NCBI GenBank assembly: GCA_904392525.1
Contig: CAJFMW010000002.1
Location: 1 to 52,825 of the forward strand
Reading direction: 5' to 3'
DNA from: an uncultured Eisenbergiella sp.
GTDB lineage: Bacteria; Bacillota; Clostridia; Lachnospirales; Lachnospiraceae
Length of the DNA stretch: 52,825 bases
Below the pieces are notes generated by a model that ran no database searches, had not been told where the DNA came from, and saw only the letters and a list, made by a program, of their open reading frames with translations. The position numbers were made by a program, and so were the translations under genes. Positions 16,342 through 24,200 of this stretch are shown piece after piece (the first letter of the stretch is position 1; every line of letters starts with the position of its first letter).

Positions 16342-17556
16342 TTGGAAAATATGACAGACAGCACCAGACAGTCCGGAAAGCCGGACAAAATCACGCAGTC
16401 CGACGACGATCTCCTTCTTTCCGAGGAGGAACTTCTGGAGGAAGATTTTTTTTCAGAGGAGGAGACTGCTCCGCGTCCAAGAAGCAACAGCCGTTCTTCA
16501 CGTACCGGCTCCTCCTCAAAGGCGTCGCGCAGGCGAAGTTCAGGCAGAGGCAGGAAAACAGGCCGTCCGCATTCCCGCCGTTCCGGACGGGGAAGGAAAC
16601 GGCGCATGGAGCGTTCCGATTACATTCACCTGGCTCTGCTTGCAGTGATCCTGCTGATGTTCTTAATCGCTGCCATACGGCTGATTATCTGGAACATCGG
16701 CGAGGATTCCGGCTATGACCCCAACGCGGATACCTCCGAATTCGATACAGAGCCACAGGATTATATCCAGCCGATGGATGCAAGCCTCCTGGAAGGTCAT
16801 GAGGATGACGGCGTCACCACCATCGTCACGCTTGGCAACGCGCCTTTTTCCGACGAACGCGGAAGCACCGGACTGGCGGAGAAGATCGCGCAGAAATGCG
16901 ACGCCACCGTTTACAACTGCGCATTTCCGGATTCGTATCTTTCCATGAAGTATGAGGAATATACCGACAGCTATCCCCAGGACGCCCTGAGCCTGTATCT
17001 GGTCACCGCCTCCTTTTGCGGCGGAGATTTCACGCTGATGGAGCATGCCGCCGGCCTTGTGGAAGATACGGAGGGCACGCAGGCGGCCCTGGATACGCTG
17101 AAAAGCGTGGACTTTTCCACCGTTGACATGATCGTGATCATGTACGATCTGAGCGATTACATGGACGACCGCCCGGTAATGGATGAAAACAATGACATCA
17201 ATCTGATCACCTGGAACGGCGCGCTCAATGCCTCGATCGACCTGATCCAGCAGACCTACCCTCATATCCGTATCGTTGTGCTTTCTCCCTCCTATGGACA
17301 GTACACCGATGAAAACGGAAATCTGATCAACGCGGATACGGAGGATCTCGGGAACGGTACGCTTCCCGACTACGTGCTCCACGAAATCGATGTCGCCATG
17401 GCGAACGGCGTCAGCATTCTGGATAATTACTACGGCTCCGTAACGGAAAATCAGGCGGCGGAATGTCTGACGGACGGCTACCACCTGAATGAAGCGGGCA
17501 GAGAACGGATCGCACAGAGGTTTGCCGAAAAGATTTTTCTGATTCAGAACGAATGA
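16342..17556 (+). CDS. Membrane-anchored SGNH-fold protein, apparently catalytically dead
   Basis: 404 residues. The start is TTG at 16342 with GGAG eight bases upstream; the ATG three codons on is the alternative. The N-terminal tail is acidic then Arg/Ser-rich (RSGRGRKRRMERS), followed by one membrane helix near 95-117 (LALLAVILLMFLIAAIRLII), so the C-terminal domain is outside. That domain aligns end to end with the SGNH lipoprotein at 33635-34711: shared VYNCA, SPxYxQ, GTLxDY and DGxHLxEAGR. But the nucleophile block reads LGNAPFSD instead of FGDSIWD (Ser to Ala), the Gly block reads AFPDSY instead of AIGGTR, and the Asn block reads YDLSDY instead of YGLNDY. Only the Asp-His block is kept. 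It may be a glycan-binding or scaffolding relative rather than an esterase. Confidence 0.85.
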   Translation: MENMTDSTRQSGKPDKITQSDDDLLLSEEELLEEDFFSEEETAPRPRSNSRSSRTGSSSKASRRRSSGRGRKTGRPHSRRSGRGRKRRMERSDYIHLALLAVILLMFLIAAIRLIIWNIGEDSGYDPNADTSEFDTEPQDYIQPMDASLLEGHEDDGVTTIVTLGNAPFSDERGSTGLAEKIAQKCDATVYNCAFPDSYLSMKYEEYTDSYPQDALSLYLVTASFCGGDFTLMEHAAGLVEDTEGTQAALDTLKSVDFSTVDMIVIMYDLSDYMDDRPVMDENNDINLITWNGALNASIDLIQQTYPHIRIVVLSPSYGQYTDENGNLINADTEDLGNGTLPDYVLHEIDVAMANGVSILDNYYGSVTENQAAECLTDGYHLNEAGRERIAQRFAEKIFLIQNE

Positions 17557-17597
17557 AAGGCAGAATAACTTCAACGGAAAGGAAAAGTTCTGCAAAT

Positions 17598-17645
17598 AAA
17601 GAATAGCCGTCGGCTCTGTGGGCCGGACGGCTATTCTTTCATTTG
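17598..17645. terminator. Strong intrinsic terminator between convergent genes
   Basis: AAAGAATAGCCGTC (17598-17611) pairs perfectly with GACGGCTATTCTTT (17626-17639), with A-rich and T-rich flanks. It lies between the plus-strand SGNH-like gene and the minus-strand gene ending at 17672 and can serve both directions. Confidence 0.85.
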
Positions 17646-17671
17646 ACCCGGGTGAAAACTACGGCGTCCCG

Positions 17672-18439
17672 TCAATTGGTCACTGTTTTATAAATCGGTA
17701 CATCCGTATTCCGGAACACGTCATATCCGCCGATTTCTCCGATTTTTTCCAGACCATATTCCGTCGGCTCCCCCTCAACGGCTTTGGCCTTATTCAGAAT
17801 CAGATAATGAACCCCATAATCATCCAGCAGCTGGGCTAGCAGGTCGATATGGATGGTTTCCGCCTCCATCAGCGCGTAAATGGGGTGCTCCGTATGATCC
17901 CAGCTCGCCACCAGCATATCCCGGCCATAGGGCATCTGGATTTCCGAGGTGTACTGTCTGACATACTGCAGAAGCTCGGAGGGAAATACGGCCCAGACAC
18001 GTTCTTCATCCTCCGCCGGCATGATCAGGTCGCAGATGGCCGGAACCTCCGCCGGAAGGTGGTAACGATTTTCCGCCTTTGATACATTTACGTTGCCGTA
18101 CACATAGCTTCCGCCAAGAACACATACCGCAGCCAGCGCTGCGAGCCCGATCCTGGTATGGCGCCCGATCAGCTTCACACCGGCGTACGCAGTCACCACC
18201 GTCATGGGCAGGAGCCACAGAATACGGTAATAGGTTCCCGCCTCCTCCACCTTGTCCATCACCATTTTAAACAGAGGGAGGAAAAACAGAACCAGCGTCA
18301 CCGCAGAGGCTTCCAGAAGCACCAGGCGCACCCTCCTGTCCTTTTCCGTCACCAGCAGGTAAACAAGCGCCGCGAGAAACAAAAATGGATAAATGCCGTT
18401 TCCGCAGTAGTCCATAAATATTGTCAGGATTTCTCTCAT
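17672..18439 (-). CDS. Membrane protein with C-terminal soluble domain, unknown function
   Basis: 255 residues from the ATG at 18439, preceded by AGAGGT at 5 bases. About four hydrophobic segments (YPFLFLAALVYLLV, LVLFFLPLFKMVM, YYRILWLLPMTVVTAYAGV, IGLAALAAVCVLGGSYVYG) are followed by ~130 soluble residues (NRYHLPAEVPAICDLI, MPYGRDMLVASWDH, GVHYLILNKAKAVEGE). It starts 48 bases after the 390-residue membrane protein ends, and a half-copy of the intergenic repeat lies in that gap. The layout (helices then a periplasmic-type alpha/beta tail) resembles the C-terminal part of a GT-C-like protein. It may work with, or once have been part of, the preceding protein. I cannot assign a reaction. Confidence 0.75.
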   Translation of the reverse strand: MREILTIFMDYCGNGIYPFLFLAALVYLLVTEKDRRVRLVLLEASAVTLVLFFLPLFKMVMDKVEEAGTYYRILWLLPMTVVTAYAGVKLIGRHTRIGLAALAAVCVLGGSYVYGNVNVSKAENRYHLPAEVPAICDLIMPAEDEERVWAVFPSELLQYVRQYTSEIQMPYGRDMLVASWDHTEHPIYALMEAETIHIDLLAQLLDDYGVHYLILNKAKAVEGEPTEYGLEKIGEIGGYDVFRNTDVPIYKTVTN

Positions 18440-18454
18440 AATTACCTCTTTTCC

Positions 18455-18477
18455 GTTACAGTTCACTCATCCGCCGG
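18455..18477 (-). repeat. Half-copy (other end) of the structured intergenic repeat
   Basis: The segment reads GTTACAGTTCACTC then ATCCGCCGG. It matches, inverted, the right end of copies 1 and 2 (AGCGGACGAGTGAACTGTAA) with two differences. It lies in the short gap between the two membrane protein genes. Confidence 0.65.
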
Positions 18478-18487
18478 GATGCCGGTG

Positions 18488-19660
18488 TCACAGGAAAACC
18501 ACTGCCGCATAAATGGCCAGATAAACAATCCCCGGAACGCAGGTTGCGGCAAGCGGAATCAGACGGCCGGGGCGCTTCTCCCGGATCGCCAGAACCAGTC
18601 CGGTAATGGCGACAAAAAGGCCCAGCAGAAAAGCGCCCATCGTGGTCGCCATGGCCGCCGTCACGTTATTCGCCGCCATCAGAAGCCACCAGCCCGCCTG
18701 TTTTCTTCCTTTCTGCTCTCCGTCCTTTCCCGTCCCCCACAGTCTCAGAAGCGCCCATACTGCGGTCAGAAGCACCAGATTGCAGAGAACGGATTTTCCC
18801 TGCCAGGTCCGCATCAGGAAAAAGGTGGCGTTCGTATAGATCGAGGTATTGCCGAAAATCTGAAGCAGGCTGACGAGAATCAGAAATATCGCCGTTTTCC
18901 GGAACGTTCCTTTAAAAAGCCGCATGCCGATCCGGTAATAAACCAGATAGGTGAGCGGAATCAGCACCAGCGGCAGCACACTGTGCGCGATGATGGTCGG
19001 ATGGATTCCTGTCACCCTGGCAAGATAGGCTTCCCATATGGGAAGAGAAGCCAGCGCATGCCGGATATCCAGCGAGGTGCTCAGTCCCGTGTAGGGCAGG
19101 ATCCGGTAAAGCACATCCGTCTGTTCCGCGATGACAGACTGTGCCACATAATAGGCGTCATCTCCGTCAAAAAACTCATGGGTGTAGGCCATATACATCT
19201 GAAACAGAATCAGTCCGACGGCGAGCACCCAGTAAAGCGCCGTTTCTATGGACGGCATTTTTCTTCTTGTAATCAGTGCGCGCACATCCGCAGCCATTCC
19301 CCGCAGTACGGGAAAGCCGAATATCAGTCCCAAAACGGACAAAACCGCGAGCAGGACAGAATAAATGGTCACAATTCTGGGGAAGCCCCAGGTTTCAAAA
19401 AGGATGATCGGCACGGCCACAACCTGAAATACTGCCAGCATGGTCACAAAGCCGGAAGCATAAACGGCTGCCGGACAGACGCTCACTTTTTTTTGCTGCC
19501 ACTTAAACCTCTTTTTTCCTTTCCCCTCAGCAATTTTATTTTTTGCAGCCTGCTCTTCATGCCAGGCGGTTTTCTCTCCCGGCATCGCCAGTGCGGGAAG
19601 CAGGCCGATGCAGAAGGGAGCTGCTATCAAAACGGCAAATGCAGCCAACAGTTCAGCCAT
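18488..19660 (-). CDS. Polytopic membrane protein, DUF6077-like
   Basis: 390 residues, with about ten hydrophobic segments. The start at 19660 has GGAGG seven bases upstream. An extracytoplasmic-type loop carries EFFDGDDAYYVAQSVI, an acidic Asp-Asp motif of the kind GT-C glycosyltransferases use, followed by GLSTSLDIRHALASLPIWEA. A basic, low-complexity loop lies near residue 45-60 (KGKKRFKWQQKKV). The family looks like DUF6077, membrane proteins found in surface-glycan loci of Clostridia; I am moderately sure of that name. The protein ends right after a membrane segment (YLAIYAAVVFL) without the soluble tail seen in GT-C enzymes; the next gene supplies helices and such a tail. It may transfer sugar from a polyprenyl donor outside the membrane. 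Confidence 0.75.
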   Translation of the reverse strand: MAELLAAFAVLIAAPFCIGLLPALAMPGEKTAWHEEQAAKNKIAEGKGKKRFKWQQKKVSVCPAAVYASGFVTMLAVFQVVAVPIILFETWGFPRIVTIYSVLLAVLSVLGLIFGFPVLRGMAADVRALITRRKMPSIETALYWVLAVGLILFQMYMAYTHEFFDGDDAYYVAQSVIAEQTDVLYRILPYTGLSTSLDIRHALASLPIWEAYLARVTGIHPTIIAHSVLPLVLIPLTYLVYYRIGMRLFKGTFRKTAIFLILVSLLQIFGNTSIYTNATFFLMRTWQGKSVLCNLVLLTAVWALLRLWGTGKDGEQKGRKQAGWWLLMAANNVTAAMATTMGAFLLGLFVAITGLVLAIREKRPGRLIPLAATCVPGIVYLAIYAAVVFL

Positions 19661-19695
19661 GATTTTTCCTCCGCTTCGGAACGGAATCGTTCCGT

Positions 19696-20757
19696 TTATT
19701 CATACCAGTTATCGTAAATCGCCTCATAATCATAGGTGGATGCCAGATCGGCCAGATCGGCAAAAACCTCTCTGTAATTTTCCATCGTCAGCTCACATTC
19801 CCCGCTCGCAAAGCATTCCACGATGTAGCGGCAGACATCTGCGTGATAATGGGTGTAATCCGCGTAATTATTCAGGTCGCAGACAATGTCCCTCTGATTC
19901 TGGAAGCAGAACATGCGGACATTATCATAGGAAAGAAGGCGCTCGGTCACATACTCCAGCTCCGCGATTTCCGCATCCAGCTGCTTCTGGCGCGTCACAT
20001 CGTTCCAGTAAAGGATGCTGTAGGGCGGATAGAAGAAAACAAACTCCGTTTCCGGATGAGCCTCAATGTAAGGACAGATATTCTGATCCAGATTATCCGC
20101 CGCGCCGGAAAGGAAGGTATCTTCCGGCATCTTCTCCTCCGCTTCCCCGGCGGGCTCATAGTACATGAGCACATTCGCCTTGGTATAATACTGATCCGTC
20201 CACCATGGCTTATAGAGTTGCGTCCAGTCCGTCCGCTCCGTGGAATCCACCAGCGGCTTCAGGATGTAATTGAGCAGGACATCCTTATTGAAAATGTACC
20301 GGATGTTATTAAACGGGTTTTTATCGTACAGGTATTCCGGAATCGGAAACTTGGTTTCTTCTGTGCCCGCAGACAGGGTGTTCTGGTCCAGTGCCATGAA
20401 GACCGTCTTCACGGTGTTCTGTTTTGCGTCAAAAATAATGTCCATGATGTTGGCTTCGTCCTTTGGGAGCGCGCCGTTGTAGCTGAGCTTTACGGTGTTG
20501 AGGTTCAGAACCTCTCCAAACCAGTCGGTGTCGAAGCTGGCCGTCATGGAGGAGCCGAGCAGCACACTGTCGTAGTCCAGGCGCCTGGCCATTCCGGGGT
20601 TCTGGGACAGCTGGTTGTCCACCTTGTAGGGGTAGCCCGGAAGCGGAGCATGGTATTGGAAGAATGGGTCCACAATGAGGACGATGGCTGTTACCGCAAG
20701 CAGGCCTGCGGCAAGGGCTGCGCAGAAGATGAGCAGCCATTTCTTGTACTGGTTCAT
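19696..20757 (-). CDS. SGNH-like acyltransferase partner of MBOAT protein (pair 1)
   Basis: 353 residues, beginning MNQYKKWLLIFCAALAAGLL (one N-terminal helix), then VDPFFQYHAPLPG and the nucleophile-type motif SVLLGSSMTASFDTDWF. Near the C-terminus NNYADYTHYHAD gives the Asp-x-x-His pair. It is an extracytoplasmic membrane-anchored SGNH protein of the kind that takes the acyl group from an MBOAT partner (compare DltD, AlgX/AlgJ). The MBOAT gene lies directly upstream on the same strand, but 334 bases of palindromic repeats separate them. A paralogue (47584-48651) with the same VDPxFxxHAP start and FFYPPYSI/FFFPPYSI block sits beside a second MBOAT. The glycan target is unknown. Ribosome site AGGAG, 8 bases before ATG. 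Confidence 0.82.
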   Translation of the reverse strand: MNQYKKWLLIFCAALAAGLLAVTAIVLIVDPFFQYHAPLPGYPYKVDNQLSQNPGMARRLDYDSVLLGSSMTASFDTDWFGEVLNLNTVKLSYNGALPKDEANIMDIIFDAKQNTVKTVFMALDQNTLSAGTEETKFPIPEYLYDKNPFNNIRYIFNKDVLLNYILKPLVDSTERTDWTQLYKPWWTDQYYTKANVLMYYEPAGEAEEKMPEDTFLSGAADNLDQNICPYIEAHPETEFVFFYPPYSILYWNDVTRQKQLDAEIAELEYVTERLLSYDNVRMFCFQNQRDIVCDLNNYADYTHYHADVCRYIVECFASGECELTMENYREVFADLADLASTYDYEAIYDNWYE

Positions 20758-20796
20758 GTGTATTCTCCTGAATGAGGTGAGCGTAGGGGCGGGGTG

Positions 20797-20933
20797 GAGT
20801 TCCTTTCGCCGGAGCGCTTTGGTGCGGGATGCGGCTTCGCCTGTCCCGCGGGAAAGGGGGTGGAGGAGTTCCTTTCACCGAAACACTTCGGCGCGGGATG
20901 CGGCTTCGCCTGTCCCGCGGGAAGGGGGTGGAG
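20797..20933. repeat. Two tandem 68-69 bp repeats, each with an internal hairpin
   Basis: Unit 1 is 20797-20865 and unit 2 is 20866-20933. Both begin GAGTTCCTTTC and contain GCGGGATGCGGCTTCGCCTG followed by TCCCGCGGG, so each can fold as GCGGGA/TCCCGC with an inner GCG/CGC stem. Differences are concentrated in the CCGGAGCGCTTTGG segment, where paired changes (CCGAAACACTTCGG) partly keep a palindrome. Confidence 0.75.
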
Positions 20934-21002
20934 GGAGCCTCTACCCCGCCGGGCACGCTCGACTCCGCTTCGCTTCGTCTCGCTTTGCGGCTGTCGCCGC
21001 AT

Positions 21003-21075
21003 AGCCGTAAGACAGACAGCGCCGGCCGGTAAGCCGCCTGCGGCGGTTTCCCGCCGGGCTGTTTGTCTTACGGCT
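21003..21075. repeat. Long hairpin downstream of MBOAT pair 1
   Basis: AGCCGTAAGACAGACAGC (21003-21020) pairs with 21058-21075 over 18 positions with one G-T wobble. The interior holds a second stem, CCGCC/GGCGG around 21034-21046. It lies 17 bases past the MBOAT stop. No T-tract follows on the minus strand. The stretch 20758-21091 contains this hairpin and the tandem repeats and no gene. Confidence 0.75.
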
Positions 21076-21091
21076 GCCCGGCTCGTAGGGG

Positions 21092-22573
21092 TTAAAAGTT
21101 AAAGTACAAAAAGCTGCTGACTCCGGACAGTGACAGGACGCACCATATAAATAAAAAGGCCGTAAGGATTGCGTTTCTGGCGCGGGGACGGAAGCGTTCT
21201 GCACATTCATCAGCATTGGGAGCGAGGAATATGACGAGCAGGGTTCCCAGGGTGATGATGGCCGGAAGGTAGAGCTCGCTGTGGGGAAGGCTATCCAAAT
21301 GGAGGAGTTTGATGACGTACCAGAACTCGTCCAGGTTAAAGCCTTCGGTAAAGGATGCGGACGGAAGGGCAATGCCTCCGGTAAACAGTCTGCGGAATAC
21401 GGCAAAGGCCTGGTCCATGGTCTCGGACCGGAAAAAAACGCAGGCGAAGCTGTAATAGCAGAAGGTAAACAGTGTTCCTGCCGCCGGGGCAGAAACAGGC
21501 TTCGGATGATCCTTGCGGTAGAGCTGCCAGGCACGGGTGATGATATAAAGGATGCCCTGTGCTGCTCCCCAGGTCACAAAGGTCCAGCCGGCGCCGTGCC
21601 AGATGCCGCTCAGCAGGAAAATGAGGATCAGGTTCGCGTACATGCGGGGTCTGCCCTTCCGGTTCCCGCCGAGGGGAATGTATACATACTGGCGGAAAAA
21701 ACGGCTCAGTGTGATGTGCCACCTTCTCCAGAATTCGATGATATTGACCGCCTTATAGGGGGAGTTGAAGTTTACAGGGATTTCCATTCCAAACATCCAC
21801 GCCAGCCCGCGGGCCATATCACAGTAGCCGCTGAAGTCAAAATAGAGCTGGATGGAATAAAAGAAAATGAGAAGCAGGCTGTCCACAGAGGAAAGGGCCG
21901 GAATGTTGGAATATCCCCAGTCCACCGCCAGACCGAAGGTATCCGCCACCAGCACTTTTTTCACCATACCGAGGGTGAACAGGTAGATACCCGCGGCGAA
22001 TTTCTCCGGATCCGCTTTCTTCTTCCCGATCTGCGCGAACTGAGGCAGCATCTCGCTCTGGCTGACAATGGGCCCGGCAATCAGCTGGGGAAAAAAGGAA
22101 ACGAAAAGCGCGTAGTCAAGAAAGGTGCAGTTTTTCACCTCGCCGCGGTAGGCATCCACCACGAAGCCAATCTGCTGGAAGGTGAAAAAGCTGATTCCCA
22201 GCGGAAGCAGAATCCCCTTCAGCACGAAGGAGGTTCCAAAGACCGCGTTCACGTTTTCCACAAAAAAGTCATAATATTTGAAATAGAACAGGACCGCCAG
22301 ATTGCCCGCCACACCCAGAATCATCATCGGCCTGCGCCATCCGGGACATTTTTTCTCCACAAGCTGCATCCCTCTGAAAACCGCATAGTTGAACAGAATG
22401 CTGCATGCCATGATCAGCAGATAGCTGGGATTGAAATAACCGTAAAACCACAAAGAAAAGCCTGTCAGCCACAGTCTGGCAGGCACGCTTTTTCCCCAGT
22501 GTGAGAACAGATAAAACCCGCCCAGGCAAAGAGGAAGAAAGAGAAAAATGAAAATATAGGAATTAAACAGCAT
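21092..22573 (-). CDS. MBOAT-family membrane O-acyltransferase (pair 1)
   Basis: 493 residues, about eleven membrane segments. Diagnostic MBOAT features: FFTFQQIGFVVDAYRGEVKN, FPQLIAGPIV, QLYFDFSGYCDMARGLAWMF, PVNFNSPYKAVNIIEFWRRW, HITLSRFFRQYVYIPLGGNR, and the catalytic His in LSGIWHGAGWTFVTWG. It should move an acyl group, commonly acetyl, across the membrane to the SGNH partner encoded downstream (19696-20757) for O-acylation of a surface glycan. The start has GGAG seven bases upstream. It is close in sequence to the MBOAT of pair 2 (48664-50118); both keep the same block order and the same partner type. Confidence 0.93.
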   Translation of the reverse strand: MLFNSYIFIFLFLPLCLGGFYLFSHWGKSVPARLWLTGFSLWFYGYFNPSYLLIMACSILFNYAVFRGMQLVEKKCPGWRRPMMILGVAGNLAVLFYFKYYDFFVENVNAVFGTSFVLKGILLPLGISFFTFQQIGFVVDAYRGEVKNCTFLDYALFVSFFPQLIAGPIVSQSEMLPQFAQIGKKKADPEKFAAGIYLFTLGMVKKVLVADTFGLAVDWGYSNIPALSSVDSLLLIFFYSIQLYFDFSGYCDMARGLAWMFGMEIPVNFNSPYKAVNIIEFWRRWHITLSRFFRQYVYIPLGGNRKGRPRMYANLILIFLLSGIWHGAGWTFVTWGAAQGILYIITRAWQLYRKDHPKPVSAPAAGTLFTFCYYSFACVFFRSETMDQAFAVFRRLFTGGIALPSASFTEGFNLDEFWYVIKLLHLDSLPHSELYLPAIITLGTLLVIFLAPNADECAERFRPRARNAILTAFLFIWCVLSLSGVSSFLYFNF

Positions 22574-22615
22574 AGGTTTGCTCCAAACGCAATATTTCTG
22601 TGAAATATGACCTTT

Positions 22616-23977
22616 TTAGTTTAGACGATCCGCCTTCTTTTGACAAGCACGAATTTCCGACCGCTGTTCCACCCAGTACAGCTCCGCCAGCTCTCCTTCT
22701 CTCTCCGACTGAAAAAGGACGGAAAGCTCCGCTTTGCCGGAAAGGCCGCACAGAGTTCCTTCAACCTCCTCCTTTTCCTGCCCCGGTCCGAAAGCGATCT
22801 CGGCCTTCTTTTCTCCGTTTACAAGCAGTACGGCCGTTCCCTCCTGAAACGCATGGATTCCAAGCCCGATTTTCCAGTTTTTCGGTTCATCATCATAATC
22901 AAAATACCGGAAGGAAACGCTGCATCCCGATGTGATGTTCACCATGGGGAAGCCGCCCGTTTTTTCCGTAAAATACGCTCCGCCAAGCACCTGGCAGCCA
23001 TAGGCCGCATCCAGCCGTTCTCCGGGATTCAGCGTATCTGCAAAACCGGAAGAGGTCATCTGCACCTGCGCGATCACCGCATTTTCCTCATCCACGCTGA
23101 TCCGCTCCACTCTGGCCCGCCTGTTATATTTCCGGTTGCCGGAGGAGCCATGGTAAAACACGTACCACTGGTCTTTGATTTTGATGATGGAGCCGTGGTT
23201 GTTCCAGGTGCTGGGATCCACACCCGTATTGTCAATGATGGTACCCTTGTATTCATAGGGGCCATATACGTTTTTGCTCACCGCATAATCCAGTTTCGTG
23301 GGCGCGCCGCCGCGGTTCGGATATTCTTTTGTATACTCGCTGGCATAAACCAGGCAGTAAAAATCCCCGATTTTTCTTAAAGAGGAGCCCTCATGAAAAC
23401 CCTGACAGCCGTCTTCATGGGAAATCAGTGCTTCCGCGTAGGTGGTTTCATCCAGAGTATACATATCATCCTTCAGTTTCGCCATATGGCAGTTTCCCTG
23501 CCCCCAGGTATAGTAGTAATCATCCCCATCCTTCAGAACGGAAGGGTCGATTCCGGAAATGGGCTCTCCGTTCATAAGGATCTGTCTGGCATCCGTGAAG
23601 GGACCGTAAGGCTTCCTGCTCCTCGCCACGCCCTCGGAGCCGTCTGAAAGACAGAAATACAGATAATACCAGCCGTCCCGCTCCACCACGTCAGGCGCCC
23701 ACAGCAGGCCGTCCGACCAGGGCACTCCGTCCGTGATTCCCTCATCGGCGTACTCGTCCGTGGAAGCCAGCACCGGTCCATGGTCGGTCCAGTGCTGCAG
23801 ATCCTCTATGTCAGCAGAATATACATGATATTTATGGCAGCAGTATTCTCCCCCGAACACATCCTTCGATCCATACAGATACACCCTTCCGTCGAACACC
23901 TTCGGCTCTCCGTCCGGAATATAGGTATCCAGCGGCAGAAAGGGATTGTGAAATCCAGTCGCATATATTTTCTCCAT
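22616..23977 (-). CDS. GH43 family arabinofuranosidase/xylosidase with CBM6-like tail
   Basis: 453 residues from the ATG at 23977, which has GGAGG 6 bases upstream; earlier codons are rejected. A five-bladed GH43 propeller is seen at about 1-310, with Asp in YIPDGEPKVF (base), Asp in LLWAPDVVERDGWYYLYF, and Glu in GCQGFHEGSSLRKIG (acid). The last ~130 residues (SFRYFDYDDEPKNWKIGLGI and onward) resemble a CBM6-like beta-sandwich. No signal peptide, so it probably acts on imported arabino- or xylo-oligosaccharides in the cytoplasm. It is transcribed divergently from the PatB-like gene, with overlapping promoters in between. Confidence 0.9.
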   Translation of the reverse strand: MEKIYATGFHNPFLPLDTYIPDGEPKVFDGRVYLYGSKDVFGGEYCCHKYHVYSADIEDLQHWTDHGPVLASTDEYADEGITDGVPWSDGLLWAPDVVERDGWYYLYFCLSDGSEGVARSRKPYGPFTDARQILMNGEPISGIDPSVLKDGDDYYYTWGQGNCHMAKLKDDMYTLDETTYAEALISHEDGCQGFHEGSSLRKIGDFYCLVYASEYTKEYPNRGGAPTKLDYAVSKNVYGPYEYKGTIIDNTGVDPSTWNNHGSIIKIKDQWYVFYHGSSGNRKYNRRARVERISVDEENAVIAQVQMTSSGFADTLNPGERLDAAYGCQVLGGAYFTEKTGGFPMVNITSGCSVSFRYFDYDDEPKNWKIGLGIHAFQEGTAVLLVNGEKKAEIAFGPGQEKEEVEGTLCGLSGKAELSVLFQSEREGELAELYWVEQRSEIRACQKKADRLN

Positions 23978-24040
23978 AAAAACCTCCGTAAATCTGTTCT
24001 GCCGGCATTGGCAGCGCCGGCTTATATACCTCACCTATTT

Positions 24041-24069
24041 GTAATAACATTATAATTGATAAGTGTCAA
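24041..24069 (-). promoter_or_regulatory. Promoter of the GH43 gene
   Basis: Minus strand: -35 TTGACA (24069-24064), 17-base spacer, -10 TATTAC (24046-24041). It overlaps the divergent promoter of the PatB-like gene. Confidence 0.55.
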
Positions 24070-24084
24070 TCGCGAATGTATAAT
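24056..24084 (+). promoter_or_regulatory. Promoter of the PatB-like gene
   Basis: Plus strand: -35 TTGATA (24056-24061), 17-base spacer, -10 TATAAT (24079-24084). The leader is about 110 bases before the ATG at 24201. Confidence 0.7.
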
Positions 24085-24200
24085 AGGATTCAGACATTGT
24101 TACTACTCAGCCGGGTCTGCGCATTCACTCAGCGGCATGAACTATCATACAAAGGATGCCGCCTTATGCGGTTGATCCGGCGGCCCAAAGGAGAAACATC

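Noticed and set aside
16154-18477. The two half-repeats as the ends of a composite transposon
   Set aside because: Their outer ends face each other rather than away from the interval, and no transposase or target duplication is visible.
18158-19717. 519-codon plus-strand open frame
   Set aside because: It spans two minus-strand membrane protein genes in antisense and is Gln/His/Arg-rich; typical shadow.
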